From: Bacteroidales bacterium
GTDB taxonomy: Bacteria > Bacteroidota > Bacteroidia > Bacteroidales > Paludibacteraceae
Length of the DNA: 33,474 nt
Assembly (NCBI GenBank): GCA_022784645.1
Contig: JALFZG010000058.1
Location: forward strand, 1 to 33,474
Reading direction: 5' to 3'
In this document: in pieces, positions 6,857 to 14,915 of the stretch
Layout of the letters: each line of letters opens with the position of its first letter
How positions within the stretch are numbered: the first letter of the stretch is position 1
Program-made: the position numbers and the translations under genes
The notes under the pieces: generated by a model
Told to the model about the DNA's origin: nothing
The model's input: only the letters and a program-made list of their open reading frames with translations
Databases searched by the model: none

Positions 6857-7387
6857 TTAGCCAAAATGATATACTTCGCGATGGATGAGAGTGCAAACAG
6901 CGGGGAAAGCTTCGGGTGTGAGGGGGCCATGTACCATGAGGTACATCGGCAGCGGTTCATCTTCGGGATGGTAGGGCGGTTGCTCATACGGGCAGTCATC
7001 CCACAGCTGGAATCCCTGACGCTGATAGAAACCGATACGACGCTGTGCAAGCGCATTATCCGGCATCTCCACCTCCAGCACCAGCGGCTTATGCTCAATG
7101 TAATCAAGCACAGCAGCCATAATCAACGCTCCATAACCGCGGTTACGGTAAAGCGACGATACGGCAAAATGTTCGCCATACCAGAAATCCGGAAACTGCC
7201 AACAGGTGAAGAACCCTACGGGTTGCCCACTCTCCTCGGCCAAAAGACAATGGAAAGCAGGGTTGTAGTCAGCGTTATACCGCTGGTCGGGCGTAGGTCG
7301 TCTTTCGCAATGCGGGAAGGCATCCAGCCAAAGTTGTTCCACAAAAGCGTAAGCCGGATCAGACGTATGAATCAGTCGGATATTCAT
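6857..7387 (-). CDS. GNAT-family N-acetyltransferase
   Basis: This 176-residue protein has the GNAT order of motifs: an N-terminal helix pair, a central strand GQPVGFFTCW (about 54-63), the acetyl-CoA-binding motif LYRNRGYGALIM (79-90, with R-x-x-G-x-G), and ALAQRRIGFYQRQGF (112-126), typical of the last helix and strand. It transfers an acetyl group from acetyl-CoA to an unidentified amine. The start ATG overlaps the rhodanese stop as ATGA, which points to translational coupling. A start ten codons upstream exists but lies inside the rhodanese gene and lacks support. Confidence 0.85.
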   Translation of the reverse strand: MNIRLIHTSDPAYAFVEQLWLDAFPHCERRPTPDQRYNADYNPAFHCLLAEESGQPVGFFTCWQFPDFWYGEHFAVSSLYRNRGYGALIMAAVLDYIEHKPLVLEVEMPDNALAQRRIGFYQRQGFQLWDDCPYEQPPYHPEDEPLPMYLMVHGPLTPEAFPAVCTLIHREVYHFG

Positions 7388-7779
7388 TTCTCTACAGGCT
7401 TGCCAGCATTCACCCAACCAATCCAGCCAGTGCTGAGTTCAACAACCGTATAGCCGTTTTCTGCAAGCACCGCAGCTGCTTTTTTGCTCCTCCGGCCCGA
7501 ACGGCAATAGAGCGCTATCGTGCGGTCTTTTGGAAGGCGAGCTAAGGCCTTTTCCTCAAAATCCGGTTGCAGCACATCGATGACAGCCGCTCCGGGGATA
7601 TGGCCCTCGTTGAACTCCTGCAACTGACGCACATCCAAGCGGATAACAGCCGTATCGGCGATGATAGACTCAAACGTATTCACATCCACGCTCTGAAAAG
7701 CTGGAGCGCTCTGCGCATGGCAGGCAGGAAAACCCAACATAGCAGCTAATGATAGCAATGACATAAGCAGTTTTTTCAT
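7384..7779 (-). CDS. Exported rhodanese-domain protein
   Basis: A 131-residue single-domain rhodanese. The first 22 residues are a signal peptide (MKKLLMSLLSLAAMLGFPAC); Cys20 could be a lipidation site. The catalytic loop is CRSGRRSK with Cys92 as the persulfide-forming residue, and the preceding strand RLDVRQLQEFNEGHIPGA is typical of the family. It probably handles sulfane sulfur or a thiol substrate outside the cytoplasm. It ends in a 4-nt overlap with the GNAT gene and starts 30 nt after the acyltransferase gene, so the four minus-strand genes from 8957 to 6148 may be one transcript. Confidence 0.88.
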   Translation of the reverse strand: MKKLLMSLLSLAAMLGFPACHAQSAPAFQSVDVNTFESIIADTAVIRLDVRQLQEFNEGHIPGAAVIDVLQPDFEEKALARLPKDRTIALYCRSGRRSKKAAAVLAENGYTVVELSTGWIGWVNAGKPVEK

Positions 7780-7808
7780 AATAATGGTTGGCGGGCATTT
7801 TTACCCAT

Positions 7809-8957
7809 TTAAATCTTTATATAAATGCGTTTGCGATACAAAGGATGCGCAATACACCACATCAGCCCCACGAGGGTGAGAGCCGACATGAGCGAGCCGA
7901 GCGTGTCGCCAAAGAGGGGCACCATGCAGTACTTATAATAGAACGACCACGGATTGCACATGCCGCCGTTGTACTCAAAGCGGATAGCGCCCATCACATA
8001 CACGAACAAGGCTGAGAGGCAGTAAATAAAGAGCGGATTGGCACCAAACGACTCGAAGAATACACTCCAACGCTTCTTGCCGCAGATATCAATAATCCAA
8101 ATCAAAAGCGCGAGCAGCAGCGATGCCAAGCCGCAGGTCACGAGTACGTAACTGGCCGACCACATGGACTTATTGATGGGGAAAGCATAGTCAAGCAGAA
8201 AGCCCACCATAAGGATAATCGAGCCCATGATAAACAGGCGGTTAACCTTATCCCACAACGTTTGCCCCTCAAGAATCAACTTACCAGCATACGCGCCAAT
8301 CAGCACATGCGCAAAGCAAGGGATGGTAGAAAGCAAACCTTCCGGATCCAGCGCTATGCGTTCGCCCGCTGCATTCGTGAGGTGATAGATATGCGAATCA
8401 CCGAGCACCGCCAAGTCCACGCGCGCAAGGATATTATCTTGCGTGAGTTCAAACGAGTGGGTTACCCCTATCAGAATACAATAGCCAATAAGCAACACGG
8501 CTGCCACCCAGGGAGCATTCTTAGGCTTAAACGTAAGCAGCAGCAAGCCGCCAAAGAAACTCACAAGGCCCAGACGCGGAAAGACGCCCATGATGCGCAT
8601 ATTCGGCAACCAGCCCTTCATATATTCCACGAAATCATCGGCATAGATACCGCGCAGCAGACGGCTTACAAGGCTCAATCCATACGCGATAGCGAAGATC
8701 ATCAGCAACCGGTAGCAGAGTTTGCCGAAGGTTTGGGCAGTAAGCTGGTAGTCGTATTTCCGGTAGGAAATGAGCATCGCTACACCCATTACAAACATAA
8801 AGAAAGGAAACACCAAATCGGTAGGCGTACAGCCGTTCCATGCGGCATGCTCAAGCGGGGCGTAGATATGCGCCCAAGAGCCGGGATTATTCACTGTAAT
8901 CATACCCGCGATGGTAATGCCGCGGAGCACATCAAGAGCTAACAGACGATTTTTCAT
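7809..8957 (-). CDS. Membrane acyltransferase-like protein (HGSNAT/NagX/DUF5009 type)
   Basis: The 382-residue protein starts with MKNRLLALDVLRGITIAGM, the hallmark of the heparan-alpha-glucosaminide N-acetyltransferase-like family (NagX, DUF5009), followed by VNNPGSWAHIYAPLEHAAW with the conserved His and Trp. About ten hydrophobic segments span the rest, including 48-66, 80-100, 125-143, 153-170 and several after 245. Human HGSNAT moves acetyl groups across a membrane to glucosamine; the bacterial relatives are thought to modify sugars or glycans, so acetylation of a sugar or cell-surface glycan is plausible. It is first in the apparent operon. No promoter of the usual form was recognised upstream. 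Confidence 0.85.
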   Translation of the reverse strand: MKNRLLALDVLRGITIAGMITVNNPGSWAHIYAPLEHAAWNGCTPTDLVFPFFMFVMGVAMLISYRKYDYQLTAQTFGKLCYRLLMIFAIAYGLSLVSRLLRGIYADDFVEYMKGWLPNMRIMGVFPRLGLVSFFGGLLLLTFKPKNAPWVAAVLLIGYCILIGVTHSFELTQDNILARVDLAVLGDSHIYHLTNAAGERIALDPEGLLSTIPCFAHVLIGAYAGKLILEGQTLWDKVNRLFIMGSIILMVGFLLDYAFPINKSMWSASYVLVTCGLASLLLALLIWIIDICGKKRWSVFFESFGANPLFIYCLSALFVYVMGAIRFEYNGGMCNPWSFYYKYCMVPLFGDTLGSLMSALTLVGLMWCIAHPLYRKRIYIKI

Positions 8958-9109
8958 GGAGAATATTATGAATTATTACCTTTTCGTAAATTGATTTTCA
9001 AGAAAACTTTTGCGGAAAGTATATTGGGAAAGACTTGCGGAGGGGTTTTGGGGAAGCTTTCAATAGCATTAGAAAACTGCAGAAAGCATTTTTCGAGGCA
9101 ACCTTTTAC

Positions 9110-9136
9110 AAAAAAGAGCAGCCATTCCGGCCGCTC
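9110..9136 (-). terminator. Terminator of the rplM-rpsI-rpsB-tsf operon
   Basis: On the minus strand GAGCGGCC (9129-9136) pairs with GGCTGCTC (9116-9123), followed by six T (9110-9115). It lies 25 nt after the tsf stop. Confidence 0.85.
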
Positions 9137-9161
9137 TTTTTATAGGATACCGGAGCGATGA

Positions 9162-10157
9162 TTACTCCTGGTTGAGGGTGATACGCTTGAAGTCCAAGCA
9201 AGTAATCTTGTTCTTAGCAAGGAATTCCTTAACGGGGAGCTTGTCGTCGTTGCCAACATAGATCTGATCCATGAGGGTGTTCTCCTTGAAGTACTTCTGG
9301 AGACGGCCCTGCGAAATCATCTCGATCTTCTTAGCCTGCTTCTCGAGGTTAGCCTCTGCCTCAGCAGCAGCGGATGCCTTGATTTCGCGTGCCTTAGCAG
9401 CATCCTCAGCGGTGATCCAACCCTTAGCCATGTTCGACTCGATATGATCGTCAGAGTCAACGTGTGCAGGATTGATACCAGCCTTGCGGAGAGCGTTCTC
9501 AACGAACTTCTGCACTTCCTCAGCCTTGGTCTTATCGATGTTTACAGCGAGCTCACGAGCCTTAACCTCCTCAGAGATATGGTCAGCATCGAGAGCAAGC
9601 GGGTTCATAGCAGCAACCTGCATAGCTACGCCGTGAACGGGCTCAATCGGTGCATCAGCTTCAGCGAAGAGTACGATAGAAGCGAGCTTATTGCCGAGGT
9701 GGTTGTATGCGTCAACGCAAGCGCCCTCAAGGAAGGCATAGTCAGAGAGCTCCATCTTCTCACCGGTAACGCCAGAGCGCTCGGTGATGAGCTCAGCTAC
9801 GGTAAGACCATTTACGGTGATAGCCTTCAAAGCCTCGAGGTCAGCGGGCTTGTTAGCCATAGCGAGGTCGAGAATCTGCTTGGTGAGCGCTACGAAATCA
9901 GCGTTCTTAGCAACGAAGTCGGTCTCGCACTTGAGCGCTACAATAGCAGCAAAACCGTTCTCAGCCTTAGCGAGTACGCAACCCTCAGAAGCCTCACGGT
10001 CAGAACGCTTAGCAGCGATAGCCTGACCACGCTTGCGGAGGAGGTCCTTAGCAGCCTCGAAGTCGCCATTAGCCTCTTCGAGAGCCTTTTTTACGTCCAT
10101 CATACCTGCGCCGGTGATGTCGCGCAGTTTCTTAATATCAGCCAATGAAATAGCCAT
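9162..10157 (-). CDS. tsf: Translation elongation factor Ts
   Basis: The 331-residue protein is EF-Ts, the nucleotide exchange factor for EF-Tu. Residues 1-55 are the UBA-like N-terminal domain (LRDITGAGMMDVKKALEEANGD), and TDFVAKN at 79-85 is the motif that inserts near the EF-Tu nucleotide site. The core domain is duplicated, followed by a Lys/Ala-rich helical region (about 245-270) and the C-terminal EF-Tu-contact segment. It follows rpsB by 160 nt, the usual bacterial order, with a hairpin in between. Confidence 0.96.
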   Translation of the reverse strand: MAISLADIKKLRDITGAGMMDVKKALEEANGDFEAAKDLLRKRGQAIAAKRSDREASEGCVLAKAENGFAAIVALKCETDFVAKNADFVALTKQILDLAMANKPADLEALKAITVNGLTVAELITERSGVTGEKMELSDYAFLEGACVDAYNHLGNKLASIVLFAEADAPIEPVHGVAMQVAAMNPLALDADHISEEVKARELAVNIDKTKAEEVQKFVENALRKAGINPAHVDSDDHIESNMAKGWITAEDAAKAREIKASAAAEAEANLEKQAKKIEMISQGRLQKYFKENTLMDQIYVGNDDKLPVKEFLAKNKITCLDFKRITLNQE

Positions 10158-10270
10158 AGTGGTAATAATGTTTTAAAGGTGAATGCCCAAGGCAAACGCG
10201 TTATGCGCATTACCCGGAGCGGAAAAAGATTTACATCGTGGGAATCTATAGAGCCCACCTTTTAAATACA

Positions 10271-10300
10271 GAGGCTACAGTTCCGAGGAACCATAGCCTC
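10271..10300 (-). other. Strong hairpin between rpsB and tsf
   Basis: GAGGCTA pairs with TAGCCTC at the ends and TTCC pairs with GGAA inside, so almost the whole 30-nt segment folds. It starts 17 nt after the rpsB stop. On the minus strand it is followed by TGTATTTAAAAGG and not a T run, so it looks more like a partial terminator, processing or mRNA-stability element than a full stop. Confidence 0.6.
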
Positions 10301-10317
10301 CATATATTTGAGTAAGA

Positions 10318-11136
10318 TTACTCTGCCTTCTCAGCCTCAGCAGGTTTCTCTGCTTTATCAGACTTACGAACACGCTGGCGGCGCTCCTTAGGAGCGGGAG
10401 CCTCTGCGCTGGCTTCAGCAGCAGCTGCGTTTTCGTCAGCCTTCTCAACCTTACGCTCCTCAAGACCCTCCTTGATAGCGCCGCAAACAGCGCCAAGGAT
10501 AACCTCGATAGAAGCCGAAGCATCGTCGTTAGCTGGGATTACATAATCCACCTCGTTGGGGTTGGAGTTGGTGTCCACGATAGCGAATACAGGGATACCA
10601 AGGCGCTGAGCCTCAGCTACTGCAATGTGCTCCTTCATTACGTCAACTACGAAGAGAGCCGACGGCAGACGAGTAAGGTCAGCAATCGAACCGAGGTTCT
10701 TCTCGAGTTTCTCGCGCTGACGAGTAATCTGCAGTTTCTCACGCTTGGAAACGTTGTCAAAGGTGCCATCGTTCATCATCTTATCGATGGAGGTCATCTT
10801 CTTCACAGCCTTGCGGATGGTGGGGAAGTTGGTAAGCATACCGCCTGCCCAACGCTCAGAGATATAAGGCATGCCTACGCTCTGTGCAGCAGCAGCGATA
10901 ACGTCCTTACCCTGCTTCTTGGTGCTTACGAAGAGAATCTTACGACCGCTGCGTGCGATAGCCTTAAGAGCCTCAGCAGCTTCGTCGATTTTTACTACGG
11001 TCTTGTTCAGATCGATGATATGGATACCGTTGCGCTCCATGAAGATATAAGGAGCCATTGCCGGATTCCATTTGCGCTTGAGGTGGCCAAAGTGGCAACC
11101 TGCTTCAAGCAATTGTTCAAAATTGGTACGAGCCAT
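10318..11136 (-). CDS. rpsB: 30S ribosomal protein S2
   Basis: The 272-residue protein matches S2 throughout: the N-terminal [19 protein letters not shown], the central [19 protein letters not shown] and the C-terminal [26 protein letters not shown]. The last 45 residues are an Ala/Glu/Lys-rich extension beyond the conserved domain, common in Bacteroidota. S2 is a late-binding protein of the small subunit that contacts S1. The gene follows rpsI after a structured 201-nt spacer and precedes tsf. Confidence 0.96.
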   Translation of the reverse strand: MARTNFEQLLEAGCHFGHLKRKWNPAMAPYIFMERNGIHIIDLNKTVVKIDEAAEALKAIARSGRKILFVSTKKQGKDVIAAAAQSVGMPYISERWAGGMLTNFPTIRKAVKKMTSIDKMMNDGTFDNVSKREKLQITRQREKLEKNLGSIADLTRLPSALFVVDVMKEHIAVAEAQRLGIPVFAIVDTNSNPNEVDYVIPANDDASASIEVILGAVCGAIKEGLEERKVEKADENAAAAEASAEAPAPKERRQRVRKSDKAEKPAEAEKAE

Positions 11137-11337
11137 TTTTTGTTTGTGAATTAAAAATGAATATTAAAATAATCTCCTTTCGCTGCGAGTACACCCCTTC
11201 GCCCTTGCCTGAACAGTGGACAAAAACGCAGGCTCCAAATGCGGGCAAATCGTCCGCAGAAGCCTTCAGGTTACCCACAACAATCGCCCGGTAGGCCATA
11301 AACTGACATCCGAGCGATTTGGAGTATGCTGAAAAGA
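11137..11337 (-). promoter_or_regulatory. Structured rpsI-rpsB spacer, possible S2 leader
   Basis: This 201-nt gap is long for adjacent operon genes. On the minus strand AATCGCTCGG (11310-11319) pairs with CCGGGCGATT (11282-11291) in a 10-bp stem with one G-U pair, 19 nt after the rpsI stop. A GAAAGGAG segment lies about 45 nt before rpsB. No canonical -7 box was found, so this may be a transcript leader where S2 could act, as known for rpsB leaders in other bacteria, though that role is inferred. Confidence 0.4.
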
Positions 11338-11724
11338 TTAACGCTTCGAGAACTGGAAGTGCTTACGAGCCTTGGGCTGACCGGGCTTCTTACGTTCTAC
11401 CTCACGAGCATCGCGAGTCATGAAGCCTTCTGCTTTAAGCGCAGCCTTATCTTCCGGATTGATTTTTACGAGCGCACGAGCGATAGCAAGGCGAAGAGCC
11501 TCTGCCTGGCCTTTGAAGCCGCCACCGTCGAGGTTAACTTTGATATCGTATTTCTCAGCAACACCGAGTTTATTCAATGGCTGCTTAACGATGAACTGAA
11601 GGATAGACGACGGGAAATACTGAGCGATGTCACGCTTGTTGATAGTGATCGTGCCGTTACCTTCGCTTACGAAAACGCGAGCTACTGCAGCTTTACGTCT
11701 TCCGAGTGCGTTTACTACTTCCAT
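11338..11724 (-). CDS. rpsI: 30S ribosomal protein S9
   Basis: The 128-residue protein has the S9 start VVNALGRRKAAVARVFV, the middle GGFKGQAEALRLAIARAL and the conserved basic C-terminal tail ending FQFSKR. That tail reaches the ribosomal P site and contacts tRNA. Length is normal. It starts 6 nt after the rplM stop, the standard rplM-rpsI pairing. Confidence 0.96.
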   Translation of the reverse strand: MEVVNALGRRKAAVARVFVSEGNGTITINKRDIAQYFPSSILQFIVKQPLNKLGVAEKYDIKVNLDGGGFKGQAEALRLAIARALVKINPEDKAALKAEGFMTRDAREVERKKPGQPKARKHFQFSKR

Positions 11725-11730
11725 TGCTTA

Positions 11731-12192
11731 TTATTTAAGAGTGTTGATGTCAATAACTTTAGGTTGCTGTGCCTGCATATTGTGCTCTGCGCCTGCGAAG
11801 ACGTGGAGGTTGGTGATGAGGCGGTCACCGAGGCGATTCTTCGGAAGCATACCGCGTACAACCTTGGTAAGGAGCTTAGCGGAATTCTTCTTCAACTCCT
11901 CTTCAGGAGTAGAGAAACGCTGGCCACCGGGATAACCCGTGTAGCGGATATACACGCGATCGGTCATTTTCTTACCGGTCAACTGAACCTTGTCTGCGTT
12001 GATGATGATAACATTGTCACCGCAGTCCTGATTGGGGGTAAAACAGGGTTTGTACTTGCCGCGAAGGATCTTAGCTACCTTCGAACACATGCGGCCGAGG
12101 ATCTGACCCTCAGCGTCGATTACAACCCAACCCTTCTGAGCGTAAGCAGCTTCTTTGCTTACAGAAATGGTTTTCTGGCTTAAAGTATTCAC
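11731..12192 (-). CDS. rplM: 50S ribosomal protein L13
   Basis: The 153-residue protein has the L13 core: WVVIDAEGQILGRMCSKVAKILRGKYKP at 23-50 and VRGMLPKNRLGDRL at about 113-126. L13 is an early-assembly protein of the large subunit. The start codon is GTG (12190-12192); no in-frame ATG precedes it with sensible sequence. It is the first gene of the operon, behind a promoter at 12312-12343 and a leader of about 115 nt. Confidence 0.95.
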   Translation of the reverse strand: MNTLSQKTISVSKEAAYAQKGWVVIDAEGQILGRMCSKVAKILRGKYKPCFTPNQDCGDNVIIINADKVQLTGKKMTDRVYIRYTGYPGGQRFSTPEEELKKNSAKLLTKVVRGMLPKNRLGDRLITNLHVFAGAEHNMQAQQPKVIDINTLK

Positions 12193-12311
12193 TTTGTTGT
12201 TGTTTTATGGCCCGGCCTATAGACATCTTTACACTACACAACCGAGCGTGATGAATAATAAAAAATACGTTTTGCTCCGGGCACAATTTACCCAAAAGCG
12301 GAAATCGGCTG

Positions 12312-12343
12312 CAAAATTACAGCTTTTTTTTGGATTACGCAAA
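12312..12343 (-). promoter_or_regulatory. Promoter of the rplM operon
   Basis: On the minus strand TTTG (12340-12343) and TAATTTTG (12312-12319) are 20 nt apart, the canonical Bacteroidota spacing. Transcription would start near 12305 and leave a leader of about 115 nt. The promoter lies immediately beyond the 3' end of the DUF4296 gene. Confidence 0.8.
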
Positions 12344-12358
12344 TTTTTTCGCGTTTTT

Positions 12359-12880
12359 TTATTCTTTTTCTGCAAAAATGATGGAATAAGGTGCTGGTTC
12401 TGGCGCTTGATAGAACGTTCCTTCATAATATCGGTGCACCTGCCAAGTCAAATGCTCCACGATGGAATCGCGGGGCGGCTCTTGCTGCAAGAAGAGGCTG
12501 TCGCGCCGAATTTTCTCCATCATCAGTTTGCGGTCGCTGAGCCTGTTTTGGTTAAGTTGCGCTTCATCCACTAATTGCTGAATCTGCTTCCTTACCTTTG
12601 GATAGACGCGACTAAAATACGCGGGATGCTCTGTGTACCACACAAGCGAGGAGTCAAACTGCGCTTGTGTAACGCCATGTTCATCTAAGATCACCTGATA
12701 ATACTGCTCCACTTCTGACTCATGGCCGTAGTTATAGCCCGCCACCTGCAAGATACCCTCTGCGCAATGCAAGTCCACCAGCAGGCTGACCATCTCGCGG
12801 TTCGAGAGCACATCATCCGGACGAATGGCGCATGAACTCAAGAGTATGAGCAGGAGCAATATGTATAGCAGGCGTTTCAC
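12359..12880 (-). CDS. DUF4296 lipoprotein
   Basis: This 173-residue protein has a lipoprotein signal (MKRLLYILLLLILLSSC, Cys17) and the DUF4296 pattern PDDVLSNREMVSLLVDLHCAEG at 21-42. The remainder is helical with many Gln, Arg and Tyr. The function of DUF4296 is unknown. The start overlaps the lspA stop by 4 nt, so the enzyme that cleaves lipoprotein signals and this lipoprotein are translationally coupled. It is the last gene of the metK transcript. Confidence 0.88.
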   Translation of the reverse strand: MKRLLYILLLLILLSSCAIRPDDVLSNREMVSLLVDLHCAEGILQVAGYNYGHESEVEQYYQVILDEHGVTQAQFDSSLVWYTEHPAYFSRVYPKVRKQIQQLVDEAQLNQNRLSDRKLMMEKIRRDSLFLQQEPPRDSIVEHLTWQVHRYYEGTFYQAPEPAPYSIIFAEKE

Positions 12881-13494
12881 TTTTCTTTCGTTTCTTTTTC
12901 AATCGACTCCTTATTGAGCGACTCGTTGAGCGTATTGCGGTAAAAGAGCAAAATCAAAATGACCGCAACGGTGATGCACGAATCTGCAAAATTGAATACC
13001 GGACGGAAGAACAGCACCTCGCCAGCAGCATTATGGATGAGCGGGAAATACAGCATATCCACTACGCGGCCGTAGAAGAACTGCCCATATCCCTCGCCCC
13101 AAGGCACCAAAGTAGCTATTTCATAGGGCGTGCTCGGGGAGAAGATCATGCCGTAAAACAGGCAGTCGATGATATTGCCCAAAGCACCGGCCGTGATGAG
13201 CGCCACGATAGCGATATAGCCCATCTTGAAGCCGCGACGAATGATATCATGCAGATACCAGCTCAACAGTCCCACGGCTACAATGCGAAACAGCGTGAGG
13301 AAGAGCTTGTCGAACCACTCTATACCGAATGCCATGCCGTTGTTCTCCACAAAGCAGAGTTGCCACCACGGGAAAATCTCCACGCATTCGCCCAAGCGGA
13401 AATGCAGTTTAATATAAACCTTGATAACTTGGTCAATGACCAATAGCAGGACAATAAGCCCTGCTACCAGTCCACTTTTTTGCTTATTCGTCAT
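12877..13494 (-). CDS. lspA: Lipoprotein signal peptidase (signal peptidase II)
   Basis: The 205-residue membrane aspartyl protease removes signal peptides from prolipoproteins. Four membrane helices are visible (about 8-27, 63-82, 92-112, 168-186). The catalytic aspartates are Asp110 in GNIID and Asp171 in FNFAD, and the substrate-binding VENNGMAFG stands at 49-57. It is longer than the roughly 165-residue E. coli protein because of an insert between the third helix and FNFAD (about 116-160) that is usual in Bacteroidota, plus a charged C-terminal tail. It starts 9 nt after metK. Confidence 0.95.
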   Translation of the reverse strand: MTNKQKSGLVAGLIVLLLVIDQVIKVYIKLHFRLGECVEIFPWWQLCFVENNGMAFGIEWFDKLFLTLFRIVAVGLLSWYLHDIIRRGFKMGYIAIVALITAGALGNIIDCLFYGMIFSPSTPYEIATLVPWGEGYGQFFYGRVVDMLYFPLIHNAAGEVLFFRPVFNFADSCITVAVILILLFYRNTLNESLNKESIEKETKEK

Positions 13495-13503
13495 AATTGA
13501 TGA

Positions 13504-14766
13504 TTAAAGTCCAAATGCTTTTCGGATATCCTCTACCATATCCAGCTTCTCCCACGTAAAGAGTTCCACTTCGCGAGAGAAAGGCTGACCATTGCCGTCA
13601 ATAAACTGCTTGGTAACAGTAATGGGAGTGCGTCCCATGTGGCCATAGCGAGCCGTTTCTTCGTAGATAGGTTGACGCAGTTTGAGGGTTGCCTCAATAG
13701 CGCCTGGACGGAGATCAAAAAGCGAAGCCAACTTAGCAGAAATCTCGGCATCGGTAAGCGAAACGAGGGCCGTTCCGTTGGTGTTAACGCACAAGCTGAT
13801 GGGTTCGGCTACACCAATAGCATAGCTCACCTGCACCAGAGCCTCTTTAGCCACACCCGCAGCCACCAGATTCTTAGCCATCCAGCGCGCTGCATAAGCG
13901 GCTGAGCGGTCCACCTTGCTGGGGTCTTTGCCAGAGAATGCGCCACCACCATGAGCACCTCTTCCGCCATAGGTATCTACGATGATCTTACGGCCAGTAA
14001 GTCCAGTATCGCCATGGGGGCCGCCAATGATGAACTGCCCAGTGGGGTTCACATACAGCTTGGCTTCACCCGTTGTCACTTCCTTGAGGAAACGGTCGAA
14101 CAACTGCTCATAACGGCTGTCGCGACTGAGTACGCGCGGAAGCAGCACTTCAATCATATCCTTGCGAATCTGCTCTTGCGTCACATCCGGGTCGTGCTGC
14201 GTGGAGATTACAATCGTGTGGATACGAATGGGGCGATTCTCATCGTCATACTCAATCGTCACCTGACTCTTGGTATCAGGACGGAGATACAGCATCTCCT
14301 TATTTTCTTTGCGTATGCGAGCGAGCGTATACACGAGCGTGTGCGCGATGTCGAGCGTAAGCGGCATGTAGTTGTCCGTTTCATCAACGGCATAACCAAA
14401 CATCATGCCCTGGTCGCCGGCACCCTGCATCATCTGCTCACCTCTACTCACACCCATGTTAATATCCGACGACTGCTCGTGAAGAGCCGTAAAAATGCCA
14501 CAACTGTCAGCCTCAAACTTATACGCTGACTTGGTATATCCGATGCGACGAATGGTATCGCGAACGATCCCCTGCACATCGATATAGGAGTTACTGGTCA
14601 CCTCGCCTGCTACCACCACCTGACCGGTAGTAACCATCGTCTCGCATGCTACGTGAGACTGCGGGTCGTTGGCGAGAAAATTGTCAAGAATTGCGTCAGA
14701 AATCTGATCGGCCACCTTATCAGGATGACCTTCCGAAACGGATTCGGATGTAAATAAATAAGCCAT
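13504..14766 (-). CDS. metK: S-adenosylmethionine synthetase
   Basis: The 420-residue enzyme makes S-adenosylmethionine from methionine and ATP. Signatures are [11 protein letters not shown] (11-21), the adenosine-binding [12 protein letters not shown] (about 115-126), and [21 protein letters not shown] with the P-loop-like phosphate contacts. Length fits the Bacteroidota form. The gene lies behind a SAM-II riboswitch (14822-14876) between holA and metK, so its own product should shut it down. lspA follows after 9 nt, which places lspA and the DUF4296 gene under the same control unless there is an internal promoter. Confidence 0.97.
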   Translation of the reverse strand: MAYLFTSESVSEGHPDKVADQISDAILDNFLANDPQSHVACETMVTTGQVVVAGEVTSNSYIDVQGIVRDTIRRIGYTKSAYKFEADSCGIFTALHEQSSDINMGVSRGEQMMQGAGDQGMMFGYAVDETDNYMPLTLDIAHTLVYTLARIRKENKEMLYLRPDTKSQVTIEYDDENRPIRIHTIVISTQHDPDVTQEQIRKDMIEVLLPRVLSRDSRYEQLFDRFLKEVTTGEAKLYVNPTGQFIIGGPHGDTGLTGRKIIVDTYGGRGAHGGGAFSGKDPSKVDRSAAYAARWMAKNLVAAGVAKEALVQVSYAIGVAEPISLCVNTNGTALVSLTDAEISAKLASLFDLRPGAIEATLKLRQPIYEETARYGHMGRTPITVTKQFIDGNGQPFSREVELFTWEKLDMVEDIRKAFGL

Positions 14767-14821
14767 AATTGTTAATTTTTTTTTAAAGGCGTTTGGTTTC
14801 CCTCACGCCGGGTAACACATT

Positions 14822-14876
14822 ATGGGTCTTTTAGCAGTTTTTAATCGGGGTTGCAAGCTGACCCAAATCATACCCC
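14822..14876 (-). ncRNA. SAM-II riboswitch upstream of metK
   Basis: On the minus strand the order of parts matches SAM-II. P1 is GGGGT (14872-14876) with ACCCC (14847-14851). The loop between contains GATTT, GGGTC, AGC and TTGCA. Downstream come GATTAAAA and TGCTAAAA, close to the SAM-II consensus GATAAA and GCTAAAA. GGGTC in the loop (14860-14864) pairs perfectly with GACCC (14824-14828) to form the H-type pseudoknot. It sits 55 nt before the metK ATG. A CCGGC/GCCGG hairpin lies just upstream (14878-14890) and a GGCGT/ACGCC hairpin lies just before the start codon. Recognition is by eye from the family consensus. Confidence 0.85.
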
Positions 14877-14915
14877 GCCGGCCGAGCCGGATGAAAGTGG
14901 ATGCGGAGACCCACC

